Below, piece after piece: positions 7,613 through 14,556 of a DNA stretch of 44,621 nucleotides. Every line of letters begins with the position of its first letter. Position 1 is the stretch's first letter. Below the pieces are notes generated by a model that worked only from the letters and a program-made list of their open reading frames with translations, was not told the origin of the DNA and did not search any database. The stretch spans positions 1 through 44,621 of IMG/VR virus record IMGVR_UViG_3300030106_001225; one strand, 5' to 3'. The position numbers were made by a program, and so were the translations under genes. Origin of the DNA: a virus.

Positions 7613-9097
7613 ATGGCTACTATTGGAACAGATAGAACAGCGGGTTCTGGTGATCTACCGCAAATTGATGCTACTCTTAGCGTTGCGGATAAGACAGTAA
7701 AGAATACGCTTCTGAGCCGTGGCTTTAAATTAACGCCCGACTCATATACAACTATTGACGAATTAATCAAGGCTACACGTGAAGACGTGATGCCTGATTT
7801 GGTAAAAACATATGGTGAGCAAGGAATCACTGGGTTCTTAAAGCTTACTGGAGCTATTAATAGCGGAGGTTCTTCAGACCAGATTGACTGGTGGGAGGAA
7901 GGTCGTCGTCACAGAGCATTTGACTACTCGTCAACTGACTTTACTGATAACAACACAAACCTTACTATTAGTGCTTCAACTACTGAAGGAGCTAAGTTTG
8001 CTGCAAACGTTCAGAAGAGCGATGTAGTAATGTGTGCTGAAACTGGAACACGTTACATCGTTCAAGCTGGTGGTGCAACAACTAGCACTTCTTCACCTTC
8101 TAACGTTGTGCTTGTAAAGCTTGACGACACTGCGGTGGGTTCAGCTGGAACAGATTACGTTAACTCAGGAGGTAAGTTCGTAGTACTTGGTAACATGTAC
8201 GCTCAAGGCACTAACCAGCCTACAGGGTTTACAGATCCAGGTATCGTGAGATACACTAACCCATACATGATCGTTAAAGATCGTTACGAGGTAAATGGAT
8301 CTCAAGCTACAAACGTAGGTTACGTAAACTTAGGTGGCGGAGACTACCGTTGGTTTATGTACGGAGAACAAGAAGCTCGTGCTCGTTTCGAGGACAAGAG
8401 AGAGCTTATGATGCTTTTCGGTGAGAAGCGTGATGGTGCTGGATCAACTACAGCTCTAGACAATACATTGGCTGGATCTGAAGGTTACTTCGCAGCTGTT
8501 GAAGATCGTGGTATCCTAGTTAGCAGCGCAAGCTCTAACCCTATGGATAGCTTCTCTGAGTTTGATGATATCATCCTAGAGCTAGATAAGCAGGGTGCAC
8601 CTTCTGAGTACGCTATGTACGTAAACAGAAAGCAAGACCTAGCTATCGACGACATGCTTGCATCTGGTATTGCTACTGGTGTAACTGCTGGTTTACCAGG
8701 ACAGTTCGGTGCATTCCAGAACAGCCCAGACATGGCGGTTCAGCTTGGATTTAAATCATTCACTCGTGGAGGATACACTTTCCATAAGCATGACTGGAGA
8801 CTTCTTAACGATCCTACGTTATTAGGAGCATCATCTACTAACTTTATCCAAGGCGCAATGGTGCCACTAAGAACTGTGAACGACGCACGTAGTGGCGCTT
8901 CTGTTCCAGCTCTTTCTATGCACTACAAAGAAGCTAACGGATACAGCCGTGAGATGGAGCACTGGGTAACTGGTGGTGGAGTTCTAGGTCACACTAACAA
9001 TGGAGACCTTGGAACTGACCAAGCAGTATTCCACTACCGTTCAGAAATTGCTCTTTGCGTTCGTGCTGCTAACCAACACGTGTTGATTAAGGGTTAA
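7613..9097 (+). CDS. Major capsid protein
   Basis: The likely main shell protein, 494 aa, probably with an HK97 fold. Support comes from its position after the scaffold, its length, the absence of targeting signals, and a C-terminal region ending FHYRSEIALCVRAANQHVL that resembles phage capsid C-termini. Base use differs from its neighbours: Arg is largely CGT here but mostly AGA in the portal and tail genes, and C-ending codons (aac, tac, ttc, atc) are frequent, as expected for the most highly expressed gene. The leader (actaagaaaca) is A-rich with no Shine-Dalgarno, typical of Bacteroidetes. The fold is inferred, not demonstrated. Confidence 0.85.
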   Translation: MATIGTDRTAGSGDLPQIDATLSVADKTVKNTLLSRGFKLTPDSYTTIDELIKATREDVMPDLVKTYGEQGITGFLKLTGAINSGGSSDQIDWWEEGRRHRAFDYSSTDFTDNNTNLTISASTTEGAKFAANVQKSDVVMCAETGTRYIVQAGGATTSTSSPSNVVLVKLDDTAVGSAGTDYVNSGGKFVVLGNMYAQGTNQPTGFTDPGIVRYTNPYMIVKDRYEVNGSQATNVGYVNLGGGDYRWFMYGEQEARARFEDKRELMMLFGEKRDGAGSTTALDNTLAGSEGYFAAVEDRGILVSSASSNPMDSFSEFDDIILELDKQGAPSEYAMYVNRKQDLAIDDMLASGIATGVTAGLPGQFGAFQNSPDMAVQLGFKSFTRGGYTFHKHDWRLLNDPTLLGASSTNFIQGAMVPLRTVNDARSGASVPALSMHYKEANGYSREMEHWVTGGGVLGHTNNGDLGTDQAVFHYRSEIALCVRAANQHVLIKG

Positions 9098-9132
9098 TCG
9101 TTAATTGTCTAACTATTAAAACTTAAGAAAAC

Positions 9133-9606
9133 ATGGGAAATACTAAAGTATCACCAGGATCTGTTGTAGTTGCTAATAAGATTGTTAGTGATGAAGTATT
9201 AGTTGAAGGAGGAGGCCCTATTGTTGGGACTATTCAGCCAGCTAATAGCATCATTGATAAAATCTTTTTAAGAGTTATTGCTGCTCCTACTATTGCGTCA
9301 GGTAACATTATGTGTGAGATCGGAACAGAAAGTGACGATCCAGACAATATTGTAGCAGACGCTGGAGGTAGCGATAATATACTTGATGGAGGAACTACAC
9401 TTCCTGTCGGAACAATTTTTGATTTAACTAACTCTACAGGTAGCACTTTTACATCGCAAGGTCTTGCGACTGGAAATGCTAGTTCTGAAACTGCCTCTGC
9501 GTTAGTTACTGTTAACACGCCAATTTTTGCGAAGTTTACTTCAAGTACAGCTGTTACTGCAGCTGGAAAGTTTGAGTTAACTTTTGTTTACAGAATTTTT
9601 GAATAA
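9133..9606 (+). CDS. Virion decoration or fibre-type protein
   Basis: A 157-aa Gly/Thr/Ser/Val-rich protein with repeated beta-strand character, beginning MGNTKVSPGSVVVANKIVS and ending FELTFVYRIFE. No Cys pairs, signal peptide or membrane segment beyond one Cys at about residue 58. It follows the capsid gene after 36 nt and is followed by a terminator-like hairpin, so capsid and this protein may share one abundant transcript. A capsid decoration role is likely from context but not proven. Confidence 0.55.
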   Translation: MGNTKVSPGSVVVANKIVSDEVLVEGGGPIVGTIQPANSIIDKIFLRVIAAPTIASGNIMCEIGTESDDPDNIVADAGGSDNILDGGTTLPVGTIFDLTNSTGSTFTSQGLATGNASSETASALVTVNTPIFAKFTSSTAVTAAGKFELTFVYRIFE

Positions 9607-9613
9607 AGCGAAT

Positions 9614-9635
9614 AGGGCTTCGGCCCTCTTTGCAT
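9614..9635 (+). terminator. Hairpin terminator after capsid segment
   Basis: A perfect 5-bp stem AGGGC/GCCCT (9614-9618 with 9623-9627) around a stable TTCG tetraloop, followed by CTTTGCATTTT. The stem is short and the T tract interrupted, so it may be a partial terminator that lowers read-through. Confidence 0.55.
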
Positions 9636-9672
9636 TTTAACTTTTTACTAAATACGATAAAAAAAAATTATT

Positions 9673-10152
9673 ATGGGACATATAGATGAAATGCTAGTCA
9701 AAAAGGTTGGCGTTCAAACCATTGATCTTGATGGTCAGCTTAAAGAAAAGGCTGTTCAAGATGCAGGTGATGCAGCAGTAACTGTCGATGCAGGAACTCG
9801 CTACTTAAACTGTAATGCCGATGCAACTTCTTCAAGAGTTGTGACAATGCCAAGCGCAACAAAAGGATCTGCTTTTAGAGCGTTTTGGTCTGTTGAGCAA
9901 GCTACTAACAACAGAGTTTTTACTTGTGCAGGATCTGACACATTTGAAGGTAATATTTTTACTTCTCAAGAAGGTAACGCTGCTGGTGATGGTGACGTAG
10001 TTGCGATTGCAAACACTACTGTAGCAATCACAGTTGTGGACGACACAAACATTGGTAGCTACATTGACTTTTTCTGCATGGCTGACGGTCGTTGGTCTGT
10101 GGTTGGTCACTTGGTTGTTGACGCTGTAGGTAGCGTTCCTACTTTAGCGTAA
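9673..10152 (+). CDS. Putative head decoration protein
   Basis: A 159-aa protein beginning MGHIDEMLVKKVGVQTIDLD, then an Ala/Val/Thr/Asp-rich beta-type body (for example TRYLNCNADATSSRVVTMPS) and a C-terminal FFCMADGRWSVVGHLVVDA strand pair. This layout is common in small phage decoration proteins. It lies between two terminator-like hairpins, so it may be transcribed as its own unit, although no clear TAnnTTTG box is visible in front of it. The role is inferred from the neighbourhood. Confidence 0.55.
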   Translation: MGHIDEMLVKKVGVQTIDLDGQLKEKAVQDAGDAAVTVDAGTRYLNCNADATSSRVVTMPSATKGSAFRAFWSVEQATNNRVFTCAGSDTFEGNIFTSQEGNAAGDGDVVAIANTTVAITVVDDTNIGSYIDFFCMADGRWSVVGHLVVDAVGSVPTLA

Positions 10153-10170
10153 CACTCAATTACGGATTAA

Positions 10171-10200
10171 GAAAGGCTCCTTCGGGGGCCTTTTTCTTTT
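10171..10200 (+). terminator. Strong Rho-independent-type terminator
   Basis: A 9-bp stem (10172-10180 with 10185-10193, one T-G pair) closes on a TTCG loop and is followed by TTTTTCTTTT. A promoter-like box begins only 4 nt downstream. Confidence 0.85.
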
Positions 10201-10203
10201 CCG

Positions 10204-10211
10204 TATATTTG
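10204..10211 (+). promoter_or_regulatory. -7 promoter box giving a leaderless start
   Basis: TATATTTG followed by CAT and then the ATG at 10215. If the box occupies about -11 to -4, transcription would start on or next to the A of ATG. It follows the terminator T tract directly, so it is positioned to restart transcription. Confidence 0.6.
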
Positions 10212-10214
10212 CAT

Positions 10215-10589
10215 ATGGCCGAGAAGTACCTTTATTTCCGTGGTGATGCCACACTTGCTAACGACGATGATGCAGCAGATGGATCAAACGTATACCCTCT
10301 TTCCTCGTTCAGAGGTATGGAGTCTGTGTCAGATACAACAATAACTCTGTTCTTTGCTCAGAAGCACAATAGCTTTTCATCTCATGATGATGCAGCGTTT
10401 GGTAAGAACGATAGCGTAACAATCACTGTATCTACAAACGCTCAGAAAAGTGCTATGCGTGAATTATGTCTTGCTTTTGCAAAAAGTAAAGATGACTTTA
10501 TTGTTGTTGCTGATGATGTAGAGTCAGACTACATTATTCCTGACATCACAGCTGTGTCTGACTTTACAGTGCAGGCTGATCATGCGTAA
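10215..10589 (+). CDS. Small beta-rich virion protein
   Basis: A 124-aa protein (MAEKYLYFRGDATLANDDDA...) rich in Asp, Ser and Thr, with strand-like segments TTITLFFAQKH and DSVTITVSTNAQ and a helical segment SAMRELCLAFAKS. The frame can be extended to a TTG at 10209, but that codon lies inside the promoter box, so the ATG at 10215 is preferred. Its KYLYFR start and overall layout resemble the N-terminal module of the next gene, suggesting a duplicated attachment domain. It is probably a virion surface or fibre-base protein; no enzyme motif is seen. Confidence 0.6.
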   Translation: MAEKYLYFRGDATLANDDDAADGSNVYPLSSFRGMESVSDTTITLFFAQKHNSFSSHDDAAFGKNDSVTITVSTNAQKSAMRELCLAFAKSKDDFIVVADDVESDYIIPDITAVSDFTVQADHA

Positions 10590-10598
10590 TATGTTTTG

Positions 10599-10606
10599 TA
10601 TATTTG
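10599..10606 (+). promoter_or_regulatory. Bacteroidetes-type -7 promoter box
   Basis: TATATTTG followed by TATATAATTTAG, 16 nt upstream of the ATG at 10623. It lies in the 33-nt gap after the previous stop. No -33 TTG is visible at the expected distance. Confidence 0.55.
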
Positions 10607-10622
10607 TATATAATTTAGTTTA

Positions 10623-11972
10623 ATGAATAAGTATTTCGTTTTTCGAAAAGAGGAAGTAACAGAATCTAGCATAACATCTTCTGATTCAGGGGTTGGTATG
10701 AGCGTATTTGCTGTATCAGCAGATAAGATTGCATATCTTTCTGCAGAGAAGGGTAAGATATTTATTGCATTTAATAATGCTACAGTATATGAAAACGTAA
10801 ATCTTCTTGAAGGTGACTTTATTCAAAAGTCTTCAGTAACCATAGGTTGTCCTGAGGGGCAGGAGTTAAAGTTTGTGGAAGATATAGTAAACTTTATATC
10901 TGGAGAGAAACAGAGAACGATAATGAAGTTTGATGTTATTGATGATAAGTCTACATTTAAACTAGCAGAGCTGTCAAAACCAGAAAGTATTGAGGCAAAG
11001 ATTGGGACAAGAGCTGTAAATCTTCAAACTAAAAAAATAAGCACTGGAGTTGCAGACAAGTATGATGTTAAGAGTGGCAAGTTTGTTACTAAAACAACTA
11101 TAGCAGAAATAGATTTTCTTGCCGAAGAAAACTTACCTTCTTTTGATGTTAATCATGAAGGATTAGCTTCTTTTGCGGATGGTGATACGATTACTAAATG
11201 GAGGAATGACGGGACTAAAGGAGCTGCTTTTAACATAACTAGATTAGGCACAACAACACCATCATGTGAGACCGCATCTTCTACAAGCGGTATAGGTAAG
11301 AAATCTGCAAACATAGCAAACACTGAATCGTTTGATGTCCCTTCATTTTCAACAAAAGGTGACTACACTTTATATTGCGTTATTGGTGAGTACAGAGGAA
11401 ATAAAGCTAGCTCAAATCCAATGGTACTGTATGGGGACGTTGCTGGAGAAACTATAGGCTTTGGAGGTATTCATCCACCTGCAGGAGAACTTAATGAAGC
11501 TACTTTAGCGAAAGCTAGAAAACCATATTCATTTTCAGTAAGGCATAGCACTAGACTGGGAGCGCCTGCAACTACTCAGACAGATACAAAAGAGAAAGGG
11601 ACTATATCGTTTAGATGGCCAAGTTTCTTAGAAGCAGAGGGAGTAATAGACGACATGGGTGGTCCAGATGTATTTATTATAAGGAGAGACAAAAAGTTTA
11701 ATATGTTTCTTCACAATAGAGATGGTGATGTTATAGGTTTTATTCCAGCAAAAACTATAAATGATGATAAAAAGTTTACTACTTTGACTGACGGATTAAC
11801 AGACGGTGCTTTGCTTATAGAGAATTTAGGCACTGTAAAAGACTTTACTACGGCAGCTGCTATTGTTTTTTCAGGGCACTTGGCTAGATTTGGAGTTATC
11901 GAAAGAGACATAGGTACAGACAACGCTGCACAGCTTTGTAGAGACCTATTTGATTTATATAAAATAATTTAA
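10623..11972 (+). CDS. Virion protein with concanavalin/LamG-like domain
   Basis: A 449-aa protein in two parts. Residues 1 to about 120 form a beta-rich module starting MNKYFVFRKEEV that parallels the preceding small protein. Residues from about 180 to the end look like a concanavalin A/laminin-G-type beta sandwich: SFADGDTITKWRNDGTKG, a DYTLYCVIGEY strand, and the ending FSGHLARFGVIERDIGTDNA. Such domains often bind glycans, so a role in touching the host or environmental polysaccharide is plausible but inferred. It has its own promoter-like box. Confidence 0.55.
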   Translation: MNKYFVFRKEEVTESSITSSDSGVGMSVFAVSADKIAYLSAEKGKIFIAFNNATVYENVNLLEGDFIQKSSVTIGCPEGQELKFVEDIVNFISGEKQRTIMKFDVIDDKSTFKLAELSKPESIEAKIGTRAVNLQTKKISTGVADKYDVKSGKFVTKTTIAEIDFLAEENLPSFDVNHEGLASFADGDTITKWRNDGTKGAAFNITRLGTTTPSCETASSTSGIGKKSANIANTESFDVPSFSTKGDYTLYCVIGEYRGNKASSNPMVLYGDVAGETIGFGGIHPPAGELNEATLAKARKPYSFSVRHSTRLGAPATTQTDTKEKGTISFRWPSFLEAEGVIDDMGGPDVFIIRRDKKFNMFLHNRDGDVIGFIPAKTINDDKKFTTLTDGLTDGALLIENLGTVKDFTTAAAIVFSGHLARFGVIERDIGTDNAAQLCRDLFDLYKII

Positions 11973-11982
11973 TTTAATTGTT

Positions 11983-12831
11983 ATGACAAAACAAACAAGA
12001 AGGGCTCCAGAGCGCCCAAAAGCTCAGGTAGAGAATGCGACAATTGAATCTCCAGTTGTGGAGGTTACTGCTTCTAAACCTAAAAAGAAAAACATCATTA
12101 AAAGAAAAGAAGATTCTTCTACTCACGTAGAGTTTGAAATACCTTCTCGTGCTGGTGTAGTTTATATGCTACCACAGAAAGGCGTAACGATTTTTGATTC
12201 AGAGAACGACACTGTAAGAGAGATTAGGTATTGCCCTAATGAACCCTCTATTTATGTAGACGAGCAGAGTGACAACGCTATCAAAGAGTCAGTTGCTTTT
12301 AGAGAAGGTAAATTATTCGTGCCAAAAGAAAAACCAAATCTTAGAAAGTTCTTGGAGTCTCACCCTATGAATACCGCTAATGGTGGTCACATATTTAGAA
12401 AGGTTGACAAGAAGAAGGATGCTTCTGATGAGTTAGAGAAAGAGTTTAAAGTATCTGAAGCAGTAGCAATGGTAAGAGACAAAGACATTAACGATCTATT
12501 ACCAATAGCTTTGTATTTTAATGTAAACATCAACAAGCCCTCATCGGAGATTAGATTTAATCTACTTCGTATTGCAAAGTCAAAGCCTCAAGATTTTATT
12601 GAATCATTTGACTCTCCTTCTGTTACAGCAAGATCTATTGTTCAACAAGCAAAAGATTATCAAATCATTGAGGTTAAAGAAGATAGATGCTCTTGGTTTG
12701 ACTCTAAGTCTATGATTGTTTCTGTGCCAGTCGGTCAAGATCCAATGGATGTAATGATTCGATTCTGTTTAACAGAGAAAGGATCTGCAGTTCTTTCCTC
12801 TTTAGAAGAGAGGTTAGAGAAGCTAGCTTAA
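11983..12831 (+). CDS. Uncharacterised phage protein, acidic/basic linker type
   Basis: A 282-aa protein. Residues 1-45 are a basic, Pro/Lys-rich disordered arm (KKKNIIKRK). The body includes FLESHPMNTANGGHIFRKVD and a helical stretch around NDLLPIALYFNVNINKPSSE that could be a SAP-like helix-turn-helix. The C-terminal part has IEVKEDRCSWFDSKSMIVSV and FCLTEKGSAVLSSLEERL. Proteins of this layout occur in structural blocks of marine phages, but no function is known to me. The basic arm and possible SAP helices would suit DNA contact in the head (inference). A strong terminator follows its stop. Confidence 0.55.
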   Translation: MTKQTRRAPERPKAQVENATIESPVVEVTASKPKKKNIIKRKEDSSTHVEFEIPSRAGVVYMLPQKGVTIFDSENDTVREIRYCPNEPSIYVDEQSDNAIKESVAFREGKLFVPKEKPNLRKFLESHPMNTANGGHIFRKVDKKKDASDELEKEFKVSEAVAMVRDKDINDLLPIALYFNVNINKPSSEIRFNLLRIAKSKPQDFIESFDSPSVTARSIVQQAKDYQIIEVKEDRCSWFDSKSMIVSVPVGQDPMDVMIRFCLTEKGSAVLSSLEERLEKLA

Positions 12832-12833
12832 GC

Positions 12834-12868
12834 AAAGAGCCGCCCTCAGAGGCGGCTTTTTCTTTTTG
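12834..12868 (+). terminator. Strong Rho-independent-type terminator
   Basis: A 7-bp GC-rich stem AGCCGCC/GGCGGCT (12838-12844 with 12851-12857), extendable by AAAG at its base, with a 6-nt loop and a TTTTTCTTTTTG tail. It ends abutting the next promoter box. Confidence 0.88.
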
Positions 12869-12876
12869 TATATTTG
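12869..12876 (+). promoter_or_regulatory. -7 promoter box giving a leaderless start
   Basis: TATATTTG followed by CTAT and the ATG at 12881. The predicted start of transcription would fall at or within 1-2 nt of the ATG. The layout of terminator, T tract, box and ATG repeats that at 10171-10217. Confidence 0.6.
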
Positions 12877-12880
12877 CTAT

Positions 12881-13672
12881 ATGATCAGTGTGATTGAAAC
12901 ATATAGATCTGTAGTAGAATACTGCAATAGAGATCAGAGAGGTTTTGTGACTCCTTCGGTGTTTAATACTTTTGCTGGATTGGCACAGAAGAAGATATTT
13001 GGATCATTCTTTTCTGCCGTGGCTACAGCTAAGGGTGTTAGGATAAATCAAACTGACGGGAGTAGAGAGTTTTCTGCTAACAAGTATATAAAAGAGGACT
13101 TATCTAGATATATAAGAAAGATAAGATTAGAAGATTATGATGATGGTATTGTAGGGTATAGAGAGCAAGATGGAGGTGTGCATTTCTCAGACTCTGTTGA
13201 TGATGCAAACTTGTCGTTAGTATTTCAAAAGCCTGCTGATTTAGCAAGGATTATATCTATAACAAGCCCTCGCAATAGAGTGTCTTGTGAGCTTGTATAC
13301 AACGACGACGACATGGAGCGTATATCATTCAGTAATTTATCTAGACCTACAGTTAACTTCCCTGTAGCTTTAATTGGCAAGGATATAGAGATATTTCCAA
13401 AGAATGATGCCGTGCTTAATCTCATGACTTTATCTTATTATAGACAACCGAGGAGCTTGTATGTCGTAGGGTTTAATGAAGTTAATGCTGGAGATATAGA
13501 TTTTTCAAGTGAACCTTCTTATGCTGAACAAGCTCAAGATATAGCTGATCCTATAAACTGTAGAGATTTTGATTTACCAGAACATTATAAGACTGAGCTG
13601 GTAGAGACAATAGCTATGTATATTGGAATCAGATTAAAAGATCCTCTGTTAATGAATAAACCACAAGACTAA
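12881..13672 (+). CDS. Head-tail connector or tail-associated protein
   Basis: A 263-aa protein that opens the tail-morphogenesis segment. It begins MISVIETYRSVVEYCNRDQR, has a helical N-terminal third and a beta-rich middle (FPVALIGKDIEIFPKN), and ends with CRDFDLPEHYKTELVETIAM, a helical motif seen in connector or tail-completion proteins of podovirus-like phages. The in-frame TTG at 12866 precedes the promoter box, so the ATG at 12881 is preferred. Its stop overlaps the next start (TAATG), which links it to the tail-tube-like protein. A ring or adaptor role is inferred from position. Confidence 0.6.
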   Translation: MISVIETYRSVVEYCNRDQRGFVTPSVFNTFAGLAQKKIFGSFFSAVATAKGVRINQTDGSREFSANKYIKEDLSRYIRKIRLEDYDDGIVGYREQDGGVHFSDSVDDANLSLVFQKPADLARIISITSPRNRVSCELVYNDDDMERISFSNLSRPTVNFPVALIGKDIEIFPKNDAVLNLMTLSYYRQPRSLYVVGFNEVNAGDIDFSSEPSYAEQAQDIADPINCRDFDLPEHYKTELVETIAMYIGIRLKDPLLMNKPQD

Positions 13673-14556
13673 TGGGTACACCTAGAGAAAGTCATAACGA
13701 AGGATTTAACTACATATCTCTAAGGGAGATGTTGGTTGACTATAAGATAACTATGGATGAGGATGATTACGCTAGCTCAGCCAGTGATTATGCTATACGG
13801 AACTTTGCTCTTAGGGGTATTAGAGAATTTGGTTTTGATGTACAACCTAGAGTTAGATCAATAAAGAGGTCTGTGCATGCATCAAATAATACTGTTACTT
13901 TGCCTGATGACTTTGTAGATATTGTAAAGCTAGGTGTTGTTGATGATAATGGCGTGGTAAGAGCATTCGCAGAAAATAAAAATATTAACATCTCTCAAAA
14001 GCTTGTAGATCCATTGTCTACATCAGAGTCGTCAGACATAGGTACTGATGATTTTACAAATACTGGGAATAGAAGAGTTCTTACTGATAACAATATAAAT
14101 GACCGTGAGGATGATCAAACTTCAACAGTATCTGACGGCAACAACGATGACTTAGATTTTTATATTTTTGAAAACTATTTGTATCAAGGGGGGCTAGGTA
14201 GATTGTATGGACTTGGTGGGGGTAAGTTGAGGGGTAACTATAGAATCAACTATGATCAAAATAGAATTGAAATAGACAGTGAGGCTGGAGTTACAGAAGT
14301 TGTTCTTGAATATATATCTGATGCTGCACGATCTTCAGATCCTGTAGTCCATGTATATGCTGAAGAGGCGTTAAGATCTTACGTATACTACAAGATAGTA
14401 GAGCGTAAGAGTAGCGTGCCTGCTGGAGAAAAACAACGAGCAAGAGCAGAATACTATAACGAAAGAAGAAAAGCTAGGATTAGACTTAGCAACTTCTCTA
14501 AAGAGCAAGCTCTTAACACGATTAGAAAGAACTTCAAGTTAGCACCTAAGTACTAA
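13672..14556 (+). CDS. Tail tube/adaptor protein, T7 gp11-like position
   Basis: A 294-aa protein with an N-terminal helical part, the strand pair NNTVTLPDDFVDIVKLGVVD, a Gly/Asn/Asp-rich insert (about residues 118-200), and a C-terminal section VVLEYISDAARSSDPVVHVY then helices rich in Arg (EYYNERRKARIRLSNFSKE). This organisation, LPDDFV near the front and VVLEYI plus a helical end, is that of podovirus tail tubular A-type (gp11-like) and crAss-like ring proteins. It overlaps both neighbours by TAATG. Role: connects the portal to the tail nozzle (inferred). Confidence 0.65.
   Translation: MGTPRESHNEGFNYISLREMLVDYKITMDEDDYASSASDYAIRNFALRGIREFGFDVQPRVRSIKRSVHASNNTVTLPDDFVDIVKLGVVDDNGVVRAFAENKNINISQKLVDPLSTSESSDIGTDDFTNTGNRRVLTDNNINDREDDQTSTVSDGNNDDLDFYIFENYLYQGGLGRLYGLGGGKLRGNYRINYDQNRIEIDSEAGVTEVVLEYISDAARSSDPVVHVYAEEALRSYVYYKIVERKSSVPAGEKQRARAEYYNERRKARIRLSNFSKEQALNTIRKNFKLAPKY

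Noticed and set aside
10209-10214. TTG start extending the 10215 gene
   Set aside because: The TTG lies within the TATATTTG box; the ATG at 10215 is better. The same applies to the TTG at 12866 against the ATG at 12881.
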